18,792 bases of DNA. Source: Bacillota bacterium (lineage in GTDB: Bacteria > Bacillota > Bacilli > Paenibacillales > NBRC-103111). Every line of letters begins with the position of its first letter. Positions within the stretch are counted from its first letter, which is position 1. The DNA is taken from contig JAEWAA010000371.1 of assembly GCA_023391955.1 (NCBI GenBank), forward strand, positions 1 to 18,792, written 5' to 3'. Of this stretch, positions 1 to 7,676 are shown piece after piece. The notes beneath the pieces were generated by a model. That model was not told the DNA's origin and did not search any database. It worked only from the letters and a program-made list of their open reading frames with translations. The position numbers were made by a program, and so were the translations under genes.

Positions 1-18
1 CTCGAAGAGGCGAGTATT

Positions 19-48
19 AATATATCATGTCCCAAAGTCGAAAGTCAA
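19..48 (-). promoter_or_regulatory. Strong SigA-type promoter directed out of the left edge
   Basis: Read on the minus strand there is a -35 TTGACT (48-43) and a -10 TATATT (24-19) with an 18-base spacer. A TG one base before the -10 makes it an extended -10. It lies beyond the terminator of the HD-GYP gene, so it must serve a gene left of the window. In Paenibacillaceae a ribosomal RNA operon often lies here; that is inference, since no RNA gene is visible. A Spo0A-box-like TGTCGAA lies just upstream at 66-72. Confidence 0.6.
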
Positions 49-97
49 CCCTTTTTCAAAAAAAATGTCGAAACTCTTCGAAAGCTCATTCCAGCCT

Positions 98-134
98 ATA
101 AAAAAGCCCCAAACCGAGATTAACGGCTTGAGGC
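98..134 (-). terminator. Intrinsic terminator after the HD-GYP gene
   Basis: On the minus strand an 11-bp stem, GCCTCAAGCCG against CGGTTTGGGGC (two G-U pairs), encloses a short loop and is followed by a run of six T. It lies about 30 bases past the stop codon of the HD-GYP gene and closes the leftward gene series. Confidence 0.85.
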
Positions 135-161
135 CCGATTATCTATTAAATAGCTAAACCC

Positions 162-190
162 ATTCAGGAGATTTGCAGAATCTCCTGAAT
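162..190. repeat. Perfect 12-bp inverted repeat at the 3' end of the HD-GYP gene
   Basis: ATTCAGGAGATT (162-173) and AATCTCCTGAAT (179-190) are exact reverse complements around a five-base spacer. The repeat contains the stop codon and last codons of the HD-GYP gene. No T run follows on either strand, so it looks less like a terminator than the hairpin at 98-134. It could protect the transcript 3' end or slow ribosomes at the stop. Confidence 0.7.
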
Positions 191-1234
191 ATAAAGCTCA
201 CGGTCCGACGTGAGATTAACGATTCTGCCGTTCGTATTTACCCAAGGCCGGGTGGGCGCATTGGGATCCGTAAATACAATGGCTCCGACCTGCCCGTTGT
301 TCAGCCGGACAATGGTGCCGTTGGTGAAGGAGGCGGTCTTCTGTATAAACAGCTTCACCAGAGCAGGATCCAGCTTGCCGAAGGATTCTGCCTGCAAGGC
401 CTCCAAAGCCGCATAGGGAGACAGGCTTTGCTTATAATAACGGGGGCTTGTCATGGCATGGTAGGTGTCCGCAATGGCGATGATCTTGGCATACGGGTGG
501 ATTTTGTCCCGTTTCACCGCCAGGGGATAGCCTGTCCCGTCCTCACGCTCATGATGCTGGATTGCGGACAGCTTGACCCCTTCATTAAGACCCGGCACAT
601 TCTTAAGCATCTGATAGCCTGCTACCGTATGGGCACGGACTTCCTCACGCTCCACATGCGTTAAGGCACCCTTCTTCTCCAGGATATTTTCATCCACCTT
701 CGCATTCCCGATATCATGCAGCAGCCCGCCCAGTGCGACGGGGATCCAATCCTTCACCGGCATCTCCAGCCATTTGGCCATCTGATAGGCGGTAAGGGCC
801 GTCATGATACTGTTATGCAGCAGATAATCCCTGATATGAAACGGGGCCGGCGTAAACTTCAGTATATTGTAATGGTCCGATTGCTGCAGAAGCGCCTCCA
901 GACGCTGCCGAATCTCCAGGAGTGGCAGAGGGCCGCCGGACCGGAGTGTAAACATCACCTTGCGGAACAAAGCCAGCAGCTTATCATATTCAACAGACAG
1001 AGGAGAGGTTTGGGTGACCTTCTGCTCCGTTTCCTCGGCTTTGCCGGCTTCCACCTCCACGGGTTCCCGCTTTCCGTCAATGGTGACGGCAGGGATCAAG
1101 AAGGCCTGCAGAATATCTAGCTCGCGCTGGAGGATAACCGTTCCTTTGTCAAAAAGCAGGCTCCCACGTCTGGTAAGCGCCGGTTCGGTTAATCTATCGC
1201 CAATTTTCAATTGCGACAAGGGTACAATCGCCAT
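164..1234 (-). CDS. HD-GYP domain protein, probable cyclic-di-GMP phosphodiesterase
   Basis: A 356-residue cytosolic protein. The C-terminal half is an HD-GYP metal-dependent phosphohydrolase: the HD pair is in LLHDIGNAKV (H173-D174), the second metal motif is HHEREDGTGYP (about 227-237), and DTYHAMTSPRYY follows near 256. The motif is intact, so cyclic-di-GMP hydrolysis is expected, though activity is not proven. The first 130 residues lack a recognised sensor domain, and I see no membrane segment. The start ATG at 1234 was chosen because GGAGG precedes it by seven bases. An upstream in-frame ATG at 1357 would run through the gyrA terminator and has no ribosome site. The gene follows gyrA but lies behind that terminator, so it is probably expressed separately or by read-through. 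A hairpin overlaps its stop codon. Confidence 0.88.
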   Translation of the reverse strand: MAIVPLSQLKIGDRLTEPALTRRGSLLFDKGTVILQRELDILQAFLIPAVTIDGKREPVEVEAGKAEETEQKVTQTSPLSVEYDKLLALFRKVMFTLRSGGPLPLLEIRQRLEALLQQSDHYNILKFTPAPFHIRDYLLHNSIMTALTAYQMAKWLEMPVKDWIPVALGGLLHDIGNAKVDENILEKKGALTHVEREEVRAHTVAGYQMLKNVPGLNEGVKLSAIQHHEREDGTGYPLAVKRDKIHPYAKIIAIADTYHAMTSPRYYKQSLSPYAALEALQAESFGKLDPALVKLFIQKTASFTNGTIVRLNNGQVGAIVFTDPNAPTRPWVNTNGRIVNLTSDRELYIQEILQIS

Positions 1235-1319
1235 GGTTATTCCTCCGTTCAGAGCAACATACTTATCTGTAACATGTTCATTGTAGGGGAAAATTGTGAT
1301 GCCGTCTATGACGAAATCA

Positions 1320-1348
1320 AACAAAAAAGCGGGGGCTAACCCCCCGCT
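1320..1348 (-). terminator. Intrinsic terminator after gyrA
   Basis: On the minus strand an 8-bp stem, AGCGGGGG against CCCCCGCT, with a five-base loop is followed by TTTTTTGTTTG. It begins about a dozen bases after the gyrA stop codon and is a textbook Rho-independent terminator. Confidence 0.92.
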
Positions 1349-1360
1349 CATAAACAAGCT

Positions 1361-3862
1361 TTATTCTTCGGTCTCTTCCTGTCCGTCCGCTTCCACTTCG
1401 GATTCAGCTTCATTTTCGGCGTCGGACTCCGGATCATTTTCGTTCTTCTGGACCCGGGTCACCGTGGAAACCTCATCATCATCCTTGATGTTGATCAGGC
1501 GTACCCCTTGGGTGTTCCGGCCCATTTCGGAAATGCCGTCAATGCTCATACGGATAATGGTGCCCTGTGAGGTGATGATCATCAGGTCCTCGTCCGCCTC
1601 TACTACCTTCAGGCCAACAACCGGGCCGTTTTTGGCAGTGATGTTCAATGTTTTGATACCCTTGCCGCCGCGGGTTTGAATACGGTAGTCCTCAACAGGT
1701 GTCCGTTTGCCATAACCCTTGGAGGTTACGATCAGTACGCTGCTGGACGGGTCGATAATATCCATGTCGATAACCGCATCCCCTTCAGACAGCTGGATGC
1801 CCTTCACCCCTGTAGCGGAGCGTCCCATCGGCCGCACATCCCCTTCCGGGAAGCGGATGGACATGCCGTCCTTGGTGCCCATGACAATTTCCTTGTTGCC
1901 GTCGGTGAGACGGACACCAATCAGCTTGTCATCCTCCCGCAGGCCAATGGCAATCAGGCCGACCTTGCGGATATTGGAATAATCCTCAAGAGGAGTCTTC
2001 TTCACAATACCCTGCTCGGTGGCAAAGAAGAGATTCTGCGCTGCGTTGAAATCCTCTACCGGGATAACGGCGCTGATTTTTTCACCCTGCTCGATTTGGA
2101 TCAGGTTAATAATCGGTGTTCCGCGGGCAGTCCGGCTCAGGTCCGGAATTTCATAGGCCTTCAGACGGTAAGCCTTGCCCTTATCGGTGAAGAACATCAA
2201 GTAGTGGTGAGTGTTACTCACGAACAAGTGTTCCACAAAGTCGGATTCCTTGGTGTCCATGCCGATTACACCCTTGCCGCCGCGCTTTTGGGCCTTGTAG
2301 GTATGAACCGGAAGACGTTTGATATAGCCGGTGTGGGAGATGGTAATGATCACATCCTCCTGGGGAATCAGATCCTCATCCAGGATGCTCTCTTCGCCGA
2401 TGGTAATCTCCGAACGCCGTTCATCCGCATACTTGTCGCGGATTTCCTTCAGCTCCTCGCTAATGATGGCCAGAATCAGCTGCTCATCAGCAAGAATAGC
2501 CTTGTATTCGTTGATCTTCTTCATCAGCTCCTGATATTCCTCTTCGATCTTCTCCCGTTCCAGACCGGTCAGGCGCTGCAGACGCATATCGAGAATAGCC
2601 TGTGCCTGCTCGACACTAAGCCCGAATTGCTCCATCAGGCCGCTGCGGGCCTCCTCCGTTGTCCGGGAACCGCGGATCAGGGCAATGACCCGGTCCAGAT
2701 GGTCCAAGGCAATGCGCAAGCCCTCCAGGATATGGGCTCTGGCCTCCGCCTTGCGCAGCTCATATTCCGTTCTGCGGCGAATAACCGATTTTTGGTGCTC
2801 CAGATAATGATACAGCGTTTCCTTCAGGCTCAAAATCTGCGGCTGGTTGTTGACCAGAGCCAGCATATTAATACCGAAGTTGGATTGCATGGCGGTATGC
2901 TTATACAAGTTATTGAGCACCACATTGGGATTGACATCCCGGCGCAGCTCAATCACCATCCGCATGCCGTTGCGGTCGGATTCGTCCCGCAGGTCGGTAA
3001 TCCCGTCGATCCGCTTTTCCCGGACCAGTTCGGCGATATTCTGCACCAAACGGGCTTTGTTCACTTGGTACGGCAGCTCGTACACGATGATGCGGGCTTT
3101 GCCGTTATGATCCTCGATATTCACCTTGGCCCGCATGGTGACGGAGCCGCGGCCTGTATTGTAAGCAGAGCGGATGCCCTCGCGGCCGATAATGTAACCG
3201 CCGGTGGGGAAGTCCGGACCCTTGATGAAGGTCATCAGATCCATAGAGGTAGCATCAGGGAACTCAATCAGATGCTGAATCCCGTCAATCACCTCACCCA
3301 GATTATGCGGCGGAATATTGGTTGCCATCCCTACGGCAATCCCGGACACCCCATTAACCAGAAGGTTGGGGAAACGGGAGGGCAGCACTACAGGCTCATG
3401 CTCTTCACCGTCATAGTTAGGTTGGAAGTCAATGGTCTCTTTATTGATATCCCGTAAAAGCTCCATAGCGATTTTGGACAGGCGCGCTTCCGTGTACCGC
3501 ATCGCCGCCGCCGCGTCCCCATCAATGGAGCCGAAGTTTCCGTGGCCATCCACCAGCATATAACGCATGGAGAAATCCTGCGCCATCCGCACCATGGTTT
3601 CGTATACAGCCGAATCGCCATGGGGATGGTATTTACCGATGACTTCGCCGACGATCCGCGCCGATTTCTTATGGGGCTTGTCAGGCGACATGCCCAGCTC
3701 GGACATGGCAAACAGAATTCTCCGGTGCACAGGCTTAAGCCCGTCCCGGACATCCGGCAGCGCCCGGCTGACGATTATGCTCATGGCATAGTCCATGAAC
3801 GATTCCTTCATCTCCGAGCCAATATCCCGTTCCTTGATTTCCGATCTGATTTCTTCAGCCAT
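1361..3862 (-). CDS. gyrA: DNA gyrase subunit A
   Basis: An 833-residue subunit A of the A2B2 type II topoisomerase, which cleaves and reseals DNA to introduce negative supercoils. The N-terminal breakage-reunion domain has the catalytic tyrosine in AAMRYTEARLS (Tyr123). The quinolone pocket reads HPHGDSAVYE with Ser84 and Glu88, the susceptible wild-type pair. The C-terminal beta-pinwheel carries the GyrA box QKRGGKG and a second, related TRGGKG. The last 30 or so residues are strongly acidic, a common regulatory tail. The start ATG at 3862 was chosen because AGGGGGTT lies just upstream and the protein then begins MAEEIRSEIKERDI. The six-codon-longer frame has no such site. It follows gyrB with a 193-base gap that holds its own likely promoter, and it is closed by a strong terminator. 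Confidence 0.98.
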   Translation of the reverse strand: MAEEIRSEIKERDIGSEMKESFMDYAMSIIVSRALPDVRDGLKPVHRRILFAMSELGMSPDKPHKKSARIVGEVIGKYHPHGDSAVYETMVRMAQDFSMRYMLVDGHGNFGSIDGDAAAAMRYTEARLSKIAMELLRDINKETIDFQPNYDGEEHEPVVLPSRFPNLLVNGVSGIAVGMATNIPPHNLGEVIDGIQHLIEFPDATSMDLMTFIKGPDFPTGGYIIGREGIRSAYNTGRGSVTMRAKVNIEDHNGKARIIVYELPYQVNKARLVQNIAELVREKRIDGITDLRDESDRNGMRMVIELRRDVNPNVVLNNLYKHTAMQSNFGINMLALVNNQPQILSLKETLYHYLEHQKSVIRRRTEYELRKAEARAHILEGLRIALDHLDRVIALIRGSRTTEEARSGLMEQFGLSVEQAQAILDMRLQRLTGLEREKIEEEYQELMKKINEYKAILADEQLILAIISEELKEIRDKYADERRSEITIGEESILDEDLIPQEDVIITISHTGYIKRLPVHTYKAQKRGGKGVIGMDTKESDFVEHLFVSNTHHYLMFFTDKGKAYRLKAYEIPDLSRTARGTPIINLIQIEQGEKISAVIPVEDFNAAQNLFFATEQGIVKKTPLEDYSNIRKVGLIAIGLREDDKLIGVRLTDGNKEIVMGTKDGMSIRFPEGDVRPMGRSATGVKGIQLSEGDAVIDMDIIDPSSSVLIVTSKGYGKRTPVEDYRIQTRGGKGIKTLNITAKNGPVVGLKVVEADEDLMIITSQGTIIRMSIDGISEMGRNTQGVRLINIKDDDEVSTVTRVQKNENDPESDAENEAESEVEADGQEETEE

Positions 3863-4055
3863 TATGAACCCCCTACGCATTATGGGAACCGCACATGCGG
3901 CAGATCACCATTGGTTCGCCGGTTGGGCGGGGAAAAGTAACATTTTCCTATAACCAGACGATTTTGCATCAAATTCTATTATATTACGAATAGGACCGGC
4001 TGCAAACGGTTCTGTTTGTCCGGTCCTACGGATAATCCGATCCATGCAGACAGGA
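3863..4055 (-). promoter_or_regulatory. gyrB-gyrA spacer with hairpin and candidate gyrA promoter
   Basis: A long hairpin pairs TAGGACCGG (3991-3999) with CCGGTCCTA (4020-4028), with an inner CAAAC/GTTTG stem. On the minus strand a -10 TATAAT (3983-3978) lies just past it, and 17 bases upstream is TTTGCA (4006-4001), a 4-of-6 -35 inside the hairpin. The leader to gyrA is about 110 bases. It contains a GGAAAA/TTTTCC hairpin and the short palindrome CCGCATGTGCGG. No T run follows the large stem, so termination there should be weak. The promoter call rests on motif and spacing only. Confidence 0.5.
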
Positions 4056-5972
4056 TTAAATATCCAGGTTCTTCACATATTTGGCATGCTCTTGGATGAA
4101 ATCCCGGCGCGGTTCTACATTGTCCCCCATCAGGGTGTCAAAAATCAGATCCGCTTCAATGGCATCCTGGATGCTCACCTGCAAGAGAGTACGGGCTTCC
4201 GGATCCATAGTGGTTTCCCACAGCTGGCCCGGGTTCATCTCGCCCAAACCCTTGTAGCGCTGGATATTTACTTTGGCGCCTTCGCCGAATTCCTGCATAA
4301 TCTTATCCCGTTGGGCTTCGTTGTAGGCGTAGCGCACCACCTTGTTACGCTCCAGCTTGTACAACGGCGGCTGTGCAATATACACATAACCGCTTTCGAT
4401 CAGCTGCCGCATGTAGCGGAAGAAGAAGGTCAGGAGCAGGGTCCGGATATGGGCACCGTCCACGTCGGCATCGGTCATAATAATCAGCTTGTGGTAACGG
4501 GCCTTGGAAATATCGAAGTCCTCGCTGATCCCCGTACCCATGGCCGTAATAATAGCCCGGATTTCCGCATTGGACAGGATTCTGTCCAGCCGTGCCTTCT
4601 CCACGTTCAGGATCTTGCCCCGCAGAGGAAGGATAGCTTGGAAGTGACGGTCCCGGCCGGACTTGGCGGAGCCGCCGGCGGAGTCGCCTTCCACGATGTA
4701 CAGCTCGCTGATGGAAGCGTCCCTGGAGGAGCAGTCCGCCAGCTTTCCTGGCAGAGAGCTGACCTCAAGGGCTCCCTTGCGGCGGGTAAGCTCACGCGCC
4801 TTGCGGGCGGCTTCCCGTGCACGGGCGGCCTGGATGCCCTTCTCCACAATCCGTCTGGCGACGGCTGGATGCTCATCCATAAATTCCTGGAGCTTCTCGG
4901 CGAACATGGATTCCACAATGCCTCTGGCCTCACTGTTGCCGAGTTTGGTCTTGGTTTGTCCCTCGAACTGGGGTTCGGGAATCTTGACGGATATAATCGC
5001 CGTCAATCCTTCCCGGACATCATCCCCGCTAAGGTTCTGATCATTGTCCTTGATGGCCCCGGACTTGCGGGCATAATCATTCAGCACCCGGGTGAGAGCC
5101 GACTTAAAGCCCGATTCATGGGTGCCGCCCTCATGGGTATGAATGTTATTGGCGAAGGAATAGATATTTTCGGAATACCCCTCGTTGTACTGAAGGGCAA
5201 TTTCCGCCTGAATGCTGTCCTTGGTGCCCTCCACATAAATCACTTCATGGATGGCTTCCTTCTTGCTGTTCAGGAACTCCACAAATTGGGCGATACCACC
5301 CTCGTAGTGGAAGCTGTTCTGGACGCCTGTGCGCTCATCGGTCAGGGTGATCTGGATGCCCTTGTTCAGGAACGCCAGCTCCCGGATCCGGGATTGCAGG
5401 ATATCGTATTCGTATTCGGTGGTTTCGGTAAAAATCTCTACGTCCGGCTTAAAGGTTATAGTGGTTCCGGATTCTTCCTCGTTATCCAGCTCGTCGATGA
5501 CCTTCAAGTCATATTGGGGCGTACCGCGTTTATATTCCTGGCGGTATACCTTACCCTTGAGCTTAACGGTAGCCGTCAAGTGCTCGGACAGCGCGTTAAC
5601 AACCGAAACGCCTACACCGTGGAGACCGCCGGATACTTTATAACCTTCCCCGCCGAATTTGCCGCCGGCATGCAGCACCGTAAGCACAACCTCAAGAGCG
5701 GGACGTTTGGTTTTTTTCTCTTCACCGACCGGAATACCACGGCCGTTATCGATGACCGTTATGCTGTTGTCCTGATGGATAAAAACATCGATTTTGTCGC
5801 AATAACCGGCCAGGGCCTCGTCAATGCTGTTGTCGACGACTTCCCACACCAGGTGATGCAGGCCGCGGGAGCTGGTGGAGCCGATATACATACCGGGCCG
5901 CTTGCGCACCGCTTCAAGGCCTTCCAGCACCTGAATCTGGTTCTCGTCGTACGTATTGGGGTTGACGGACAT
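4056..5972 (-). CDS. gyrB: DNA gyrase subunit B
   Basis: A 638-residue ATPase subunit of gyrase. The N-terminal GHKL ATPase domain shows EVVDNSIDEAL with the catalytic glutamate at 44, DNGRGIP (75-81) and GGLHGVG (115-121). The transducer domain follows. The TOPRIM domain begins near residue 424 with VEGDSAGG (metal-binding Glu428) and carries DADVDGAHIR (aspartates 501, 503, 505). The C-terminal tail ends in the typical PRRDFIQEHAKYVKNLDI. Length matches the Bacillus form and lacks the enterobacterial insertion. AGGTGA lies seven bases before the ATG. The gap to remB is 34 bases, so the two are probably co-transcribed. gyrA follows after 193 bases and may also have its own promoter. Confidence 0.98.
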   Translation of the reverse strand: MSVNPNTYDENQIQVLEGLEAVRKRPGMYIGSTSSRGLHHLVWEVVDNSIDEALAGYCDKIDVFIHQDNSITVIDNGRGIPVGEEKKTKRPALEVVLTVLHAGGKFGGEGYKVSGGLHGVGVSVVNALSEHLTATVKLKGKVYRQEYKRGTPQYDLKVIDELDNEEESGTTITFKPDVEIFTETTEYEYDILQSRIRELAFLNKGIQITLTDERTGVQNSFHYEGGIAQFVEFLNSKKEAIHEVIYVEGTKDSIQAEIALQYNEGYSENIYSFANNIHTHEGGTHESGFKSALTRVLNDYARKSGAIKDNDQNLSGDDVREGLTAIISVKIPEPQFEGQTKTKLGNSEARGIVESMFAEKLQEFMDEHPAVARRIVEKGIQAARAREAARKARELTRRKGALEVSSLPGKLADCSSRDASISELYIVEGDSAGGSAKSGRDRHFQAILPLRGKILNVEKARLDRILSNAEIRAIITAMGTGISEDFDISKARYHKLIIMTDADVDGAHIRTLLLTFFFRYMRQLIESGYVYIAQPPLYKLERNKVVRYAYNEAQRDKIMQEFGEGAKVNIQRYKGLGEMNPGQLWETTMDPEARTLLQVSIQDAIEADLIFDTLMGDNVEPRRDFIQEHAKYVKNLDI

Positions 5973-6006
5973 GGACCTTTCACCTACTTTTCATGTTTCA
6001 ATTCTT

Positions 6007-6258
6007 TTATCCGTTCACGTATAAGTGATGCGCGCGCTTTTTGAGAGTGGCGGAGGAAATGGGGGAGTAATACACCTTGTCCAGGGTTACGACCAGAGAC
6101 TTGCATTCCTCTTCGCCGATAACCTCCACCCTCGCTTCTTCTCCGGCGCGGGAGGTAAACTGCTTCGTCACCTTGGACGTTTTCTCGATGGACAAATCGA
6201 ATATGCCGACCAGCTCCGACGTGCGGACAATCTTCTCGCCGCCCAAATGGATAAACAA
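6007..6258 (-). CDS. remB: RemB/YaaB family (DUF370) regulator
   Basis: A small DUF370 protein of 83 residues, the family of RemA/RemB known from Bacillus subtilis as regulators linked to biofilm matrix genes. The core reads FIHLGGEKIVR, SELVGIFDL and the C-terminal YYSPISSATLKKRA, which match YaaB. The start was set at TTG 6258 because GGGAGG lies eight bases before it and the protein then begins MFIHLGGE, as in family members. The frame can be extended to another TTG at 6294, but that start has no ribosome site and adds residues the family lacks. It sits between recF (42-base gap) and gyrB (34-base gap), its standard position. DNA binding is known for RemA; for RemB the exact role is less certain. 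Confidence 0.88.
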   Translation of the reverse strand: MFIHLGGEKIVRTSELVGIFDLSIEKTSKVTKQFTSRAGEEARVEVIGEEECKSLVVTLDKVYYSPISSATLKKRAHHLYVNG

Positions 6259-6300
6259 TGGTTCTTCCTCCCGTTCACCGATTTTAAAAGCCAATGCCCG

Positions 6301-7425
6301 CTACTGCTGCTCCGTGACAATGGAACCCTCCCGAACCTGAAATACGGCCAGATCGGGGATTTTGGAGAGATCCACACTCTCCATGCCGGTGGTCGTAATA
6401 AAGGTCTGCACCTTATTCTGGATGGTCTCGATAAGCTGCGTCTGCCGGTTCTGGTCCAGCTCCGAAAGCACATCATCCAAAAGCAGCAGGGGATATTCGC
6501 CGACTTCCTCGTTAATGAGCTCCAGCTCCGCCAGCTTCACCGATAAGGCGGTGGTCCGCTGTTGCCCCTGGGAACCGAATGTCTGCACTTCCTTGCCATT
6601 GATAAAAAAAAGCAGATCGTCCCTGTGGGGGCCCGCCAGAGTCGTTCCTCTGCGGAGTTCCTGATCCTTTACCTCAGATAACTTTATCATAAATTGCCTA
6701 AATAGGATAGTTTCATCTTCGCCTGCGGTCTCGCCGAAGCTGGGTTTGTACTCGATCTTCAAGGCTTCCTTGTCAGCAGTGATGCCCGAATGGATCGTCT
6801 TGGCCCAACGCTCAAGCTTCTCTATAAAGCTTTGACGTTTTTTCATAATCTTAGTACCAAAGGTTGCCAATTGCTCATTCCAAACCTGCAGCATCTCCGT
6901 TTTGGCGCCTCCGCCCGGGCCTCCATGCTGCTTCAGATAGTGGTTGCGCTGCTGGAGAATCTTCTGGTACTGGGTAATGTCGTATAGATAACCGGGGTGG
7001 ACCTGGCCGATTTCCATATCGAGAAACCGGCGGCGGATCCCCGGCGCACCCTTCACAATTTCCAGATCCTCCGGGGCAAACATCACCACATTCAGCGCTC
7101 CGACAAATCCGCTCAGCTTCCTCTGCTCCAATCCGTTTATCCGCGCTTTCTTGCCCTGGGCGGAAATCTGCAGCTGCAGCTTGCAAGGGCCGTACTTTTT
7201 GTCCACTTCCCCGTAGATCACCGCTTCCGGCTTGTCCCAGGCGATAAGCTCCTTGTCCTGGTAGGTGCGGTGGGATTTGGTCAAGGCCAGCACAAAAATC
7301 GATTCCAGCAGATTGGTTTTACCTTGGGCGTTAGGACCGATGAATACATTCACGGCCTTGTCGGTACTCAGTTCGATGCTCCCGTAATTGCGGTAATGCT
7401 GGAGAGCCAGCTTCCGGAGAAACAT
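6301..7425 (-). CDS. recF: DNA replication and repair protein RecF
   Basis: A 374-residue SMC-like ATPase that works with RecO and RecR to load RecA on gapped DNA. Walker A is GPNAQGKT (30-37). The ABC signature region is FGSQGQQRTTALSVKLAE. Walker B is LLLLDDVLSELD (to residue 324). The conserved LAGPHRDDL lies between them. The ATG overlaps the stop codon of yaaA by one base (TGATG), so translation is normally coupled to yaaA. This matters here because yaaA carries an early stop that would end ribosomes about 100 bases upstream of recF. No separate ribosome site of good quality is visible; the nearest purine stretch is GCGGAGCAGGGC in the end of yaaA. Confidence 0.97.
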   Translation of the reverse strand: MFLRKLALQHYRNYGSIELSTDKAVNVFIGPNAQGKTNLLESIFVLALTKSHRTYQDKELIAWDKPEAVIYGEVDKKYGPCKLQLQISAQGKKARINGLEQRKLSGFVGALNVVMFAPEDLEIVKGAPGIRRRFLDMEIGQVHPGYLYDITQYQKILQQRNHYLKQHGGPGGGAKTEMLQVWNEQLATFGTKIMKKRQSFIEKLERWAKTIHSGITADKEALKIEYKPSFGETAGEDETILFRQFMIKLSEVKDQELRRGTTLAGPHRDDLLFFINGKEVQTFGSQGQQRTTALSVKLAELELINEEVGEYPLLLLDDVLSELDQNRQTQLIETIQNKVQTFITTTGMESVDLSKIPDLAVFQVREGSIVTEQQ

Positions 7426-7646
7426 CAGCCCTGCTCCGCGGCCAGAAGGAAGGCGCCTGCACCGGCAACCTCAACCCGGTCTCCCGGATAAAGCTTCCGT
7501 CCCCGCCGGTTGTCCGGCTCGCCGTTTACCTAGATGGCAGTTTCCGCCAGGAACGCCTTGGCTTGACCTCCGGAGCCGATCAGGTCGGTAATCTTCAAGA
7601 ATTGGGCCAGGGTAATATACTCCCCGTGAATGGAAATGGTGGTCAT
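7425..7646 (-). pseudogene. yaaA: S4-domain protein YaaA with an in-frame amber stop at codon 39
   Basis: This reading frame between dnaN and recF matches the S4-domain RNA-binding protein YaaA/RlbA in position and sequence: ISIHGEYITLAQFLKITDLI, GSGGQAKAFLAE, then VNGEPDNRRGRKLYPGD. AAGGAGAA precedes the ATG at 7646. The 73-codon frame ends TGA overlapping the recF ATG. Codon 39 is TAG (7532-7530), where relatives have an ordinary residue just before V-N-G-E-P-D-N-R-R-G-R-K. Everything on both sides stays in frame, so this is one substitution, not an indel. Without suppression the product would be 38 residues and lose half the S4 fold. It may be a true recent pseudogene, a read-through codon or a sequencing error; I cannot tell which. 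Confidence 0.85.
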
Positions 7647-7676
7647 ATCCGTTTTCTCCTTCGGCCTGAACGTGGC

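Noticed and set aside
1676..3457. Long plus-strand open frame opposite gyrA
   Set aside because: It lies wholly antisense to a complete, motif-rich gyrA. Its translation shows no known motif and its openness follows from the codon bias of gyrA.
4044..6044. Long plus-strand open frame opposite gyrB
   Set aside because: It is the antisense of an intact gyrB with all catalytic motifs, and it has no ribosome site or family resemblance.
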